Below, piece by piece: positions 57,011 to 63,973 of a DNA stretch of 64,000 nucleotides. Position 1 is the stretch's first letter, and each line of letters begins with the position of its first letter. The position numbers were made by a program, and so were the translations under genes. Under the pieces are notes generated by a model. It was not told the DNA's origin and made no database searches. It saw only the letters and a list, made by a program, of their open reading frames with translations. The stretch comes from CF-162 sp040882565 (GTDB taxonomy: Bacteria; Chloroflexota; Dehalococcoidia; SM23-28-2; RBG-16-64-32). The DNA lies in the NCBI GenBank assembly GCA_040882565.1, contig JBBEAZ010000018.1, positions 55,512 to 119,511 of the forward strand, in the 5' to 3' direction.

Positions 57011-57760
57011 ATGAGGAGGGCGGTCGACCTGGGCATAACACGCCTCCTCGACATCTACGGCCGGCTGTCTGACCGCTACGGCCCGCGTCACTGGTGGCCT
57101 GCCGACGGCCCGTTCGAAGTCATCGTCGGCGCGATCCTCACGCAGCAAACGACCTGGGCGAACGTTGAGAAAGCGCTCGCGAACCTGAAAGCCGCCGGTG
57201 CGCTCTCCCCGGCCGCCATGCGCGCCCTCACCGAAGATGAACTGGCGACGCTCATCCGTCCCAGCGGCTTCTACCGCAGCAAGGCGCGTAAGCTCCACGC
57301 CTTCCTCACCCTCCTCTTCGACCGCTTCGCTGGCGACCTCGCCCGTCTCCTAGCCACTTCCGGCGCAAACCTTCGCTCGCTCCTCCTCGCCACCCACGGC
57401 ATCGGCCCCGAGACCGCCGACGCCATCCTCGTCTACGCCGCTCACCAGCCCTACTTCGTCATCGATGCCTACACTCGCCGCACCTTCTCGCGCATCGGCC
57501 TCCGCCCACCCCACGACACCTACGACGCCTGGCAGGCCTTCTTCCACGACAGCCTCCCAGCGGACCCACCGCTATTCAACGAATACCACGCCCTGATCGT
57601 CGAGCACGGGCAGGGGGTCTGCCGCAGCGAGCCGCTCTGCGGCGACTGCCCGCTATCCGAAATCTGCGAGACAGGGCTCACACGTCTTAGTCAATGCCAC
57701 ACCGCGAGAGACTCTGGTTGGGCTGTTCGCCGGCTGACGGGACACACGCCAGCGGAGTAG
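57011..57760 (+). CDS. HhH-GPD DNA glycosylase, MagIII/endonuclease III type
   Basis: 249 residues. FEVIVGAILTQQTTWANVEKALANLK, helix-hairpin-helix LLATHGIGPETADAILVYA, catalytic Asp in FVIDAYTRRTF, and a C-terminal iron-sulfur motif CRSEPLCGDCPLSEIC. The Lys used by endonuclease III for beta-elimination is Glu (GPETAD), as in 3-methyladenine glycosylases of the MagIII group (GPESAD type). So a monofunctional alkyl-base glycosylase is more likely than Nth. Confidence 0.82.
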   Translation: MRRAVDLGITRLLDIYGRLSDRYGPRHWWPADGPFEVIVGAILTQQTTWANVEKALANLKAAGALSPAAMRALTEDELATLIRPSGFYRSKARKLHAFLTLLFDRFAGDLARLLATSGANLRSLLLATHGIGPETADAILVYAAHQPYFVIDAYTRRTFSRIGLRPPHDTYDAWQAFFHDSLPADPPLFNEYHALIVEHGQGVCRSEPLCGDCPLSEICETGLTRLSQCHTARDSGWAVRRLTGHTPAE

Positions 57761-57768
57761 ACCAACAG

Positions 57769-57866
57769 AAGGTCCAACGGAGCCGCTGCTGGGGGTTCCC
57801 TGCGGGCCCGTCTGGGCGGGCGGTGTCCCCCGACCAACCAAACCTCCCCGGCCGGGCGGGTCCGCC
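57769..57866 (+). repeat. intergenic repeat family A, copy 11 (long subtype)
   Basis: GAAGGTCCAACGGAGCCGCT, GCTGGGGGTTCCCTGCGGGC, CCGTCTGGGCGGGCGGTGT, CCCCCGACCAACC, then GGCCGGGCGGG. Confidence 0.78.
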
Positions 57867-57880
57867 GCCCGATTGTCGGC

Positions 57881-57950
57881 GTAGGGGCGAGGCACCCACC
57901 GCATCACCTCAACATCGCGCAGTGCCCGTGTCTCGCCCGCCCAGCGCCTC
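57881..57950 (+). repeat. intergenic repeat family C, copy 3
   Basis: GTAGGGGCGAGGCACCCACC, GCATCACCTCAACATCGCGC, AGTGCCCGTGTCTCGCCCGC. More diverged than copies 1 and 2; followed by family A copy 12. Confidence 0.7.
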
Positions 57951-57985
57951 GACGCCGGCGAATGTCACGCGTTTGGTCCACCCTG

Positions 57986-58086
57986 AAAGTGCAGCGGAGC
58001 CGCTGCTGGGGGGTTCCCTACGGGCCCGTCTGCGCGGGGGTCTCCGCCCGACCCATTTCCCCTAGGGGTGGGGGGCGGGGCGGCAC
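57986..58086 (+). repeat. intergenic repeat family A, copy 12 (long subtype)
   Basis: AAAGTGCAGCGGAGCCGCTG, CTGGGGGGTTCCCTACGGG, CCCGTCTGCGCGGGGGTCT, CCGCCCGACCCATTTCCCC, then GGGGTGGGGGGCGGGGCGG. Abuts the 3' end of the hemolysin III gene. Confidence 0.82.
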
Positions 58087-58094
58087 GACATGCC

Positions 58095-58733
58095 TTACGC
58101 CCGCATCAAGTACCCGGCGACCAGCGAATAGTGCAGCGCACTGCCGCCAATCGCCAGCGCGTGGAACACCTCGTGGTAGCCGAACACCCGCGGAAACGGG
58201 TCCGGGCGTCGCAGCGCGTAGATGACCCCGCCGGCCGTGTATAACACCCCGCCGCCCGCCAGCAGCGCCAGCGGCAGCACGGCAAACCAGTCCGCCAGCT
58301 GCGTACCCGCCACCAGCGCCATCCATCCGGCCGCGATGTACAGCCCGACGCCCAGCCAGCGCGGCACCGACGGCCACGCCACCTTCAGCGCGATCCCGGC
58401 CGCGGCGACAGCCCACACGACCACGAGCAGGCTGATCCCCCAGCTGCCCTCCACCACCAACAGGCAGAACGGCGTATACGTCCCGGCGATCACCACGAAG
58501 ATCATCGCGTGATCCAGCCTCATCAGCCCTCGGCGCATTCGCGGTCCCCACGGAATCGTGTGATATGCCCCGCTGACCGCGTACATCAGGACAAGGCTCG
58601 CGGCAAACACCGCGCCCCCGATATACGCCCGCGGCGAATCGGCCAGCAGCAAGAGCCCGACGGATCCCACCGCCGCAACGAAGGCCGCGGCAAGATGCGA
58701 ATACCCCCTTAGGAGCGGACGCTGCTCGATCAC
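58095..58733 (-). CDS. hemolysin III family (PAQR/YqfA) membrane protein
   Basis: 212 residues, seven helices: GYSHLAAAFVAAVGSVGLLLLA, YAVSGAYHTIPWGPRMRRGLMRLDHAMIFVVIAGTYTPFCLL, GGVLYTAGGVIYALRRPDPFPRVFGYHEVFHALAIGGSALHYSLVAGYL. The conserved Ser-His...Asp-His and HExxH-like metal positions (DHAMIF, GYHEVFH) are present. Possible zinc-dependent lipid hydrolase; haemolysis is not implied. Stop side is free; the start overlaps the peptidase stop by 4 bp. Confidence 0.9.
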   Translation of the reverse strand: MIEQRPLLRGYSHLAAAFVAAVGSVGLLLLADSPRAYIGGAVFAASLVLMYAVSGAYHTIPWGPRMRRGLMRLDHAMIFVVIAGTYTPFCLLVVEGSWGISLLVVVWAVAAAGIALKVAWPSVPRWLGVGLYIAAGWMALVAGTQLADWFAVLPLALLAGGGVLYTAGGVIYALRRPDPFPRVFGYHEVFHALAIGGSALHYSLVAGYLMRA

Positions 58734-59623
58734 ACCGGGGCCTCGACGCGCTTCAGGAAGTCGCGCACGGCCGAAAGGTATTTCTCCGTCTGCTCGAAAT
58801 GCGCCAGGTGCGAGGCGTCCTCCAGGATCACCATCTCCGCGCCCGGGATCCCGTCCCGCAACTCCTCCTGGAGCGGCGGCTGCGCCTCGTCGTACTCGCC
58901 GCTCAGCACCAAGGTCGGTATTTTGATCTCGCCAAGGCGGCCCGACCGGTCCCAGCTCCCCAGCGTCCCCGTCATCGTGAATTCACTCGGCCCCCACATG
59001 TAGCCGTAGACCGGCGTCTTCTCGGTATTCTGGATCGTCCGCAGAATCGCGTCCGGCCACGGCATCGGCAGCCGGCACAGGTGCTTCTGGTAGAACGCGA
59101 ACGTCGCCACCTGGTACATCGGGTCGTCGAACTTCCCCTCCGCCTCGCAGCGCCGGATCGTCTCCTGCGTGTCCTCCGGCAGCCCCGCCACGAGCTTCGC
59201 CGCCTCGCGCGCAAATCCCGCAGCACTCGCCGACGTGTTCGCCAGCACCACGCTCGCCACGCCCGCCGGTTTGCCCAGCAGGTACTCGATCGCCATCCAC
59301 CCTCCCCATGACTGGCCGAGAATGTGCACCTTCTCCAACCCCAGCGCCTTGCGCACCGAGTCCACCTCGCGCACAAACCGCTCCATCGTCCACAGCGACA
59401 AGTCGTCCGGAATATCCGACTTGCCGCACCCTAGCTGATCGTAAAACACCACCGGCCGCTCATCACCGAGCGCCTCCAGCGGCTCCAGGTAATCGTGTCC
59501 CGCCCCCGGCCCGCCGTGCAAAATCAGCAGCGGCACCCCGGGCCCATCCCCGGCGATCCGATACCAGACGCGCCCACCCGGCGCCTCGACAAAACCTTCC
59601 TTCTGCGTCGCAACAGACATCAC
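58730..59623 (-). CDS. proline iminopeptidase-like alpha/beta hydrolase
   Basis: 297 residues. LLILHGGPGAGHDYLEPLEAL (HGGPG oxyanion motif), VFYDQLGCGKSDIPDDLSLWTMERFVREVD, nucleophile in HILGQSWGGWMAIEYL, Asp in LVLSGEYDEAQP and His in LEDASHLAHFEQ. Serine hydrolase of the S33 family that removes N-terminal Pro or related residues; an amidase role is possible. Confidence 0.88.
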   Translation of the reverse strand: MMSVATQKEGFVEAPGGRVWYRIAGDGPGVPLLILHGGPGAGHDYLEPLEALGDERPVVFYDQLGCGKSDIPDDLSLWTMERFVREVDSVRKALGLEKVHILGQSWGGWMAIEYLLGKPAGVASVVLANTSASAAGFAREAAKLVAGLPEDTQETIRRCEAEGKFDDPMYQVATFAFYQKHLCRLPMPWPDAILRTIQNTEKTPVYGYMWGPSEFTMTGTLGSWDRSGRLGEIKIPTLVLSGEYDEAQPPLQEELRDGIPGAEMVILEDASHLAHFEQTEKYLSAVRDFLKRVEAPV

Positions 59624-59960
59624 GTGCCCTCCTCGGTGACTTCACCGCAATTATCCGCCTTCCACCACAGCCCCGCCACAAGGAACACCCCTCCGAGAGT
59701 AGCGGAGGCCTTACTCCGCGACCGCAGCAACGCGGCAAACACCTCGCAAATACCCAAATCCCGGCACGAGGCCAAACCACCCGCCGGCCCCCACGCGGCG
59801 GCGGATGGCCCGTACGAACGACGGAAACACACACAAAAGCCACTGTCGGAAGGCCAGTGAACGCAAACATAAACGCTAGGTGAACACCGAAATCCACCTG
59901 TAACGGGCGGTCAGGACAAACGTCTTAGATTATGGTCCCAAACCCTCCCTTTTGGGCTCG

Positions 59961-60041
59961 TCACAGGAAGATCTCCGGCAAGGTTTTCCTGTGATGCCTT
60001 GAAAACAAACCGCTCCGCCAATCCGGCGGAGCGGTCTTTTT
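59961..60041 (+). ncRNA. candidate small RNA or bidirectional terminator
   Basis: In a 489-bp spacer without full genes: TCACAGGAA/TTCCTGTGA (9-bp stem, 59961-59994), then a perfect intrinsic terminator ACCGCTCCGCC, AATCC, GGCGGAGCGGT with CTTTTT (60009-60041). No open frame precedes it on the plus strand. On the minus strand the same stem is followed by TTTGTTTTC, so it may simply end the P450 transcript. No clear promoter was found. Confidence 0.4.
60009..60041 (+). terminator. strong intrinsic terminator (possibly bidirectional)
   Basis: 11-bp perfect stem, 5-nt loop, followed by CTTTTT on the plus strand and TTTGTTTTC on the minus strand. Confidence 0.85.
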
Positions 60042-60112
60042 ATGCTCTCCGTGGGTCAGGCGTCCCTGCAGGCCTCCATTTGGTCCGCGACTCTGGTTGT
60101 ACAATTCGCGCC

Positions 60113-60160
60113 ATGGAGCCGCGCATTCAGTACGCAAAGACAAGTGACGGCGTGGACATT
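60113..60160 (+). pseudogene. 5' stump of a cyclase/hydrolase-type gene
   Basis: MEPRIQYAKTSDGVDIG is the characteristic opening of large alpha/beta-hydrolase plus nucleotide-cyclase proteins common in this phylum, but the frame then loses similarity (GRYHPMRCALRGSW) and ends at 60253. TACAAT at 60100-60105 lies 7 nt before the ATG, so the original promoter seems to remain. A truncated gene. Confidence 0.5.
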
Positions 60161-60249
60161 GGCGGACGCTATCATCCGATGCGATGCGCGCTCAGGGGCT
60201 CCTGGACTGACCCCGGATGGGCAAGAAGAGCGGCCCACCCGGCTGCGCG

Positions 60250-61467
60250 CTAGAACGTCAGCGGCAGGCTCTTCGGCCCGCGGATGATGAACGTCCCGCC
60301 CCACTCCGGCTCGTCCACCGCCAGCTTCAGCTTCGGGAAACGCTGTACCAGGCTGCCGATCGCGATCTGCGCCTCCGCCCGCGCCAGCGGCGCGCCCAGG
60401 CAAAAGTGAATGCCGTCGCCCAGCGCCAGGTGGTCCGTCGGATTGCGCGTGATGTCCAGTTGGTCCGCCGTGTCGCCCCACTTTTCCGGGTCGCGGTTCG
60501 CGGCGCCCAGCAGCACGAACGCCGACTGCCCCGGCTCCACCAGCTGGCCGCCGATCTCCGTCGGCTCCTTGGCGATGCGCCCCGTCGCCATCACCGGCCC
60601 GGCGAAGCGCAGAAGCTCTTCGACTGCGGGCTTGATCCACTCGGGTTCTCTTCGCAGCAGATTTAGCTGATCCGGGTTCTTGAGCAGCGCCAGGATGCTG
60701 CCGTCGATCAGGTGCGTTGTCGTCTCATTGCCTGCTATCAACAGCAGGATCGTCGTCGTGTAGATCTCCTCTACACTCAGCGTCGTCCCGCCGTCCTCGA
60801 CCTCCACCATCCCGCTGATCAGGTCCTCGCGCGGGTTCTTTCTGCGGTCCTCGATCACAGCCGAAAGGTACTCAATCAGCTCCCTGATCGAGGCGCCCGC
60901 CCGCTCCATCACTTCCGGCGCGACGAACGGCCCGCCCAGCGTCGCCACGACGTCGTCGGACCACTTCTTGAACTTGACGCGGTCCTCCGGCGGCACCCCC
61001 AGCAGCTCAGCGATCACGATCACCGGCAGCGGATACGCCAGGACGTCCGTCAGGTTCATCTCGCCCTTGTCCGCGATCTCGTCCAGTATCTGGTCGACGA
61101 TGCTCTGGATCCGCGGGCGCAACTCCTCGACGGCCCTCGGGGTGAACGCCTTGCTCACCAGGCGGCGGAGGCGTGTGTGCACCGGCGGGTCTGTGTTGAG
61201 CATCGTCGGCGCCCGGTTGAACGGGCCGAAGGTCTCGTTTTGCTCCATCTGCCGCTGCATCTCCGAGAAGCGGTTGCTGCCGGAGCGCCGGTCCGCCGAC
61301 ATCGTTGGGTGCATCAGCACCGCGTCCACGTCAGCGTAGCGCGCAAATACCCACATCTCCATCACCGGCTGCCACGAGACCGGCTTCTCGCGCAGCAGCG
61401 CGTGGTACATCGGATAAGGGTCGGCCAGCATCCCCGGCGTGAACGGATTGAACTCGGCAGTAACCAT
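60250..61467 (-). CDS. cytochrome P450
   Basis: 405 residues from MVTAEFNPFTPGMLADPYPMYHALL, with AAGGGAG ahead of the ATG. I-helix LLIAGNETTTHLIDGSI (acid-alcohol pair replaced by GNETTT, as in many bacterial CYPs), ExxR-region WIKPAVEELLRFAGP, and heme loop HLALGDGIHFCLGAPLARAEAQIA with the Cys ligand. Soluble monooxygenase needing a ferredoxin partner, which is not adjacent. Controlled probably through the palindrome at 61499. Confidence 0.93.
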   Translation of the reverse strand: MVTAEFNPFTPGMLADPYPMYHALLREKPVSWQPVMEMWVFARYADVDAVLMHPTMSADRRSGSNRFSEMQRQMEQNETFGPFNRAPTMLNTDPPVHTRLRRLVSKAFTPRAVEELRPRIQSIVDQILDEIADKGEMNLTDVLAYPLPVIVIAELLGVPPEDRVKFKKWSDDVVATLGGPFVAPEVMERAGASIRELIEYLSAVIEDRRKNPREDLISGMVEVEDGGTTLSVEEIYTTTILLLIAGNETTTHLIDGSILALLKNPDQLNLLRREPEWIKPAVEELLRFAGPVMATGRIAKEPTEIGGQLVEPGQSAFVLLGAANRDPEKWGDTADQLDITRNPTDHLALGDGIHFCLGAPLARAEAQIAIGSLVQRFPKLKLAVDEPEWGGTFIIRGPKSLPLTF

Positions 61468-61498
61468 GCGAGGCTCCCTTCGCCGGTCCCAAACACAC

Positions 61499-61546
61499 AT
61501 AGTGACCGGTCGGTCACTATGTTATCCACCCCGCCAGACCTGTCAA
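61499..61546 (-). promoter_or_regulatory. P450 promoter with TetR-type palindromic operator
   Basis: Minus strand TTGACA (61541-61546), 16-nt spacer, TAACAT (61519-61524). The palindrome ATAGTGACC-GGTC-GGTCACTAT (61499-61520, perfect 9-bp arms) overlaps the -10 and start region, a typical TetR-family site. The P450 start codon lies 31 bp further. No TetR gene is in the adjacent sequence. Confidence 0.7.
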
Positions 61547-61731
61547 GCGCCTGCTACACTTATCGCCCGTAGCCGCAGAGGCTCTCGCCCGCCTGCCCGT
61601 CTGGGTCTGGGTCCAGCCCTGCCTCCAATCAACAATGACGGTCGGCCCTAGCCTTCACCATGAGCGACGACAACGGCCCCGGCGCTCACGCACGTTGGTT
61701 GCCTCCCGTCTGGCCTGCTGAGGAGATGTGA

Positions 61732-62313
61732 GTGGTAGAGCAACTCAACCTCGTCGATCACGGCGACAAGATCGCCAAAGCAGCGTTCCGGCTCTTGCTC
61801 AACGATGCGACTCCGTTGCCGATGACCACGCTTGCCGAGCGTATCGGCGTCGACGAGCGGATGGTTCAGCAAGCCCTCGACGACCTCAAGCTCGTCGGCA
61901 GAGCGGAGATCGACGGCGACCAACTCCTCGGAGTCTACGGCCTCACCCTGAAACCCACCCAGCACCGCATGACGCTGCGCGGAGCCACATTCTTCGCCTG
62001 GTGCGCCTACGACAGTGTCGGCATCCCGGCAGCTCTCGGCGAGTCGTCAGAAGTCACCAGCGAGTGCGCCGAATGCCAGCGCGCGGTGCGCATCTCGATC
62101 GTGAACGGCGAACCGCCGCCATCCCCCATCACGATCAGCTGGCTCTCGGCAAAATGCGATTCGATCCGCGATCAATTCTGTCCCACCGTGAACTTCTACT
62201 GCGACAAGGCTCACTACGAAACCGCGCTGGCGGGCGGGCGTGCGCCCGACGTTTCCCTCAGCCTGGAGCGCGCCGCCGAGATGGGCCGCGAGAACTGGGG
62301 CTGGGCGCGCTGA
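61732..62313 (+). CDS. MerB-like organomercurial (alkylmercury) lyase
   Basis: 193 residues from GTG with GAGGAGATG ahead. N-terminal winged helix (AAFRLLLNDATPLPMTTLAERIGVDERMVQQALDDLKLVG), then the MerB core with TFFAWCAYDSVGIPAAL (Cys and Asp spaced as C96/D99) and DQFCPTVNFYCDKAHYE (second Cys as C159). The catalytic triad is thus complete. Would cleave C-Hg bonds. There is no merA or merR nearby, so a related role (for example another protonolysis) is possible. Confidence 0.82.
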   Translation: MVEQLNLVDHGDKIAKAAFRLLLNDATPLPMTTLAERIGVDERMVQQALDDLKLVGRAEIDGDQLLGVYGLTLKPTQHRMTLRGATFFAWCAYDSVGIPAALGESSEVTSECAECQRAVRISIVNGEPPPSPITISWLSAKCDSIRDQFCPTVNFYCDKAHYETALAGGRAPDVSLSLERAAEMGRENWGWAR

Positions 62314-62621
62314 AGATCGAATTCCTCTGGTTCGACGACTGCCCGAACCACCCTGAAGCTCTCCGAGTGCTCCGGGAAGTTATGACCGAACGAGGCATCC
62401 AGCAGGCGCCTGTGCTCGTCAATCTCACCGACCCTGACCTCGCGAAGAAGTACCGGTTCCCGGGCAGCCCGACCATTCGCGTCGACGGCCACGACATCGA
62501 ACCCGGCTTCACCGACCCCGGCGACTACACCCCGCGCTGCCGCCTTTACCTGACGCCCGCGGGATTGGTCGGAGTGCCCGAGCGAAGCTGGATCGAATCG
62601 GCCCTCAGCTTCCACGACTAA
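62310..62621 (+). CDS. DF-family thioredoxin-fold protein (non-ATG start)
   Basis: About 103 residues: LKIEFLWFDDCPNHPEALRVLREVMTERGIQQAPVLVNLTDPDLAKKYRFPGSPTIRVDGHDIEP, the DF family in which some members carry selenocysteine at the CPNH Cys. Here it is Cys. The best start is CTG at 62310, overlapping the lyase TGA; no ATG or GTG fits. Coupled to the MerB-like gene, so it could supply or accept thiols or metal there (inference). Confidence 0.75.
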   Translation: MKIEFLWFDDCPNHPEALRVLREVMTERGIQQAPVLVNLTDPDLAKKYRFPGSPTIRVDGHDIEPGFTDPGDYTPRCRLYLTPAGLVGVPERSWIESALSFHD

Positions 62622-62659
62622 GGCCGCAGATTCGCGACCGACAACCGCCGAATTCGTTC

Positions 62660-62704
62660 TGGAGCGGGAGACGGGGATCGAACCCGCGACCCTCTGCTGG
62701 AAGG
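62660..62704 (-). tRNA. 3' fragment of tRNA-Gly (attachment-site remnant)
   Basis: The minus strand reads CCTTCCAGCAGAGGGTCGCG, GGTTCGATCCCCGTCTCCCG, CTCCA: anticodon-loop side, T arm and acceptor with CCA of a tRNA-Gly(TCC)-like gene. No 5' half follows to the right. A 3' half alone is what integration at a tRNA leaves at the distal end, with the element on the right. Confidence 0.75.
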
Positions 62705-62960
62705 ACTAGGTTTCGCGATTTGTATCTAGCGGGGCGCTAGTCCGGCGATTTCGGAGTGATTTGGCCCTCTGTCTCCGGAGGCCATGACCCTAAAACTCCA
62801 AGGAAATTGTACCAGAGTCAAGCGATCCGACAGCGATACGACCCGCCATCAGAGCGACGCGCGCCAGTCAAATGTCTGTAAGGGCCCGGCAATGGGAAGT
62901 CGGCCCGGCCTACGATGTGTGGGTCCTGAGCATCCATCCGGCACGGGATTGCGAGGCGAA
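62705..62960. other. intergenic, no gene recognised
   Basis: A/T-richer text to the right of the tRNA fragment, without a convincing frame; contains CTAGCGGGGCGCTAG (62726-62740), a short perfect inverted repeat. Confidence 0.35.
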
Positions 62961-63185
62961 TCAAAGAATCTTGTCATCATTGGATGCAGCTCCGTTCATC
63001 GGGAGGTGTCGAGACCAAAATCGGAAACTAGCTGTGTAGATGACCACCACGAAGAGGGCAGCAAACACCAATATCGGTATGACGACTATCCAGGCGCCAG
63101 TTGGCAGTCCTGCAACCAGCACAACGACAACGAATGGACCAAGTGCCATAAAAAGCATGTATCCGAGGATTATTTGTCGCTTCAC
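62961..63185 (-). CDS. small two-helix membrane protein, immunity candidate
   Basis: 74 residues from GTG that overlaps the RHS stop (GTGA). Two helices, IILGYMLFMALGPFVVVVLVAGL and GAWIVVIPILVFAALFVVVIY, then a polar tail (SFRFWSRHLPMNGAASNDDKIL). Position directly behind an RHS C-terminus is that of immunity proteins, and a membrane immunity protein fits the hydrophobic toxin-like tail. Confidence 0.6.
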   Translation of the reverse strand: MKRQIILGYMLFMALGPFVVVVLVAGLPTGAWIVVIPILVFAALFVVVIYTASFRFWSRHLPMNGAASNDDKIL

Positions 63186-63973
63186 TGTAGATGCCTTATG
63201 TCTGTGTCAAAGCACGAGTCGATCAGAGCAACCAAACCGAATACACCGAGCGTGCCACCTCCAGCCGCGATCGGGCCTGCCGCAACCAAGAGGTGAGTGC
63301 CCTCCAACACCCCAACCGCGGTCGTTGTCTCGGAAGCCAGTGCCACAGCGCCCAGACCTCCAGGCACTGAAACCGACAATCCAATGATAGCGAGGCCCAC
63401 CGCCATCATAAAGATAGCGCCGAAGAGCAATCCCGCGTCGCACCCGAAGATCTGCGCGCCTTCGCGGTCAAGACCGGACGGGTCGACCCAATTTGTCGGA
63501 TTGTTTGACACATAAGCGTAGGGATTCGCGGTCTGTGGCGACGACGCCGAACCGCGCATCGGATCCTGAGTCAGGAACCTACCGAGGGTTGGATCATAGT
63601 ATCGCTGCCGCAGGTAGTATAGCCCACCCTTGTCGGGACCCAACGCTTTGTTGTCAAACTGCTGACCAGTGAAGAGCATCGTTTCCGAAGAGGCGTTGCC
63701 TGACCGCAGGTTTCCAAACACGTCGTAAGTGTAGACGTCGCCGACCGCGCCGCCGGCCGAGCCATTGACTCGCACCATCGTCGAGCCGAGTCCGTCGGAG
63801 AAGTAATATCTCTGTGCTCCCGTTTGATCGGTTGCGGAGATCAATCCTAGCCCGTAAACGTAGGTCGCGTCCGACTGGACGACGCTGGATACGTCCGCTG
63901 GGATGTCACCGTCATTGTGCAACTCTTTCGTTGTCTCTTGCAGAACTGACCTGCTCCCCGAAAACTGTACCAC
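63182..63973 (-). CDS. RHS-repeat core and C-terminal tail (orphan or truncated)
   Basis: 263 residues from GTG right after an in-frame TAA. RHS core signature GGLYYLRQRYYDPTLGRFLTQDPMRGSASSPQTANPYAYVSNNPTNWVDPSGLD, preceded by SDGLGSTMVRVNGSAGGAVGDVYTYDVFGNL. The tail after the core (about 90 residues) is Gly-rich and hydrophobic (LLFGAIFMMAVGLAIIGLSVSVPGGLGAVAL), compatible with a membrane-active toxin. The long RHS shell upstream is not in this frame, so this is an orphan tail or the gene is broken beyond the window. Confidence 0.7.
   Translation of the reverse strand: MVQFSGSRSVLQETTKELHNDGDIPADVSSVVQSDATYVYGLGLISATDQTGAQRYYFSDGLGSTMVRVNGSAGGAVGDVYTYDVFGNLRSGNASSETMLFTGQQFDNKALGPDKGGLYYLRQRYYDPTLGRFLTQDPMRGSASSPQTANPYAYVSNNPTNWVDPSGLDREGAQIFGCDAGLLFGAIFMMAVGLAIIGLSVSVPGGLGAVALASETTTAVGVLEGTHLLVAAGPIAAGGGTLGVFGLVALIDSCFDTDIRHLQ

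Noticed and set aside
7676..58086. Translated peptides from the family A repeats (for example GGHPPNPPAAAPLHL) as protein domains.
   Set aside because: They arise from a non-coding repeat read in several frames, often crossing neighbouring genes.
61521..61529. DnaA-box-like TTATCCACC next to the P450 promoter.
   Set aside because: A single box in a regulatory region far from the rpmH block, with no cluster or unwinding region, so no origin is claimed.
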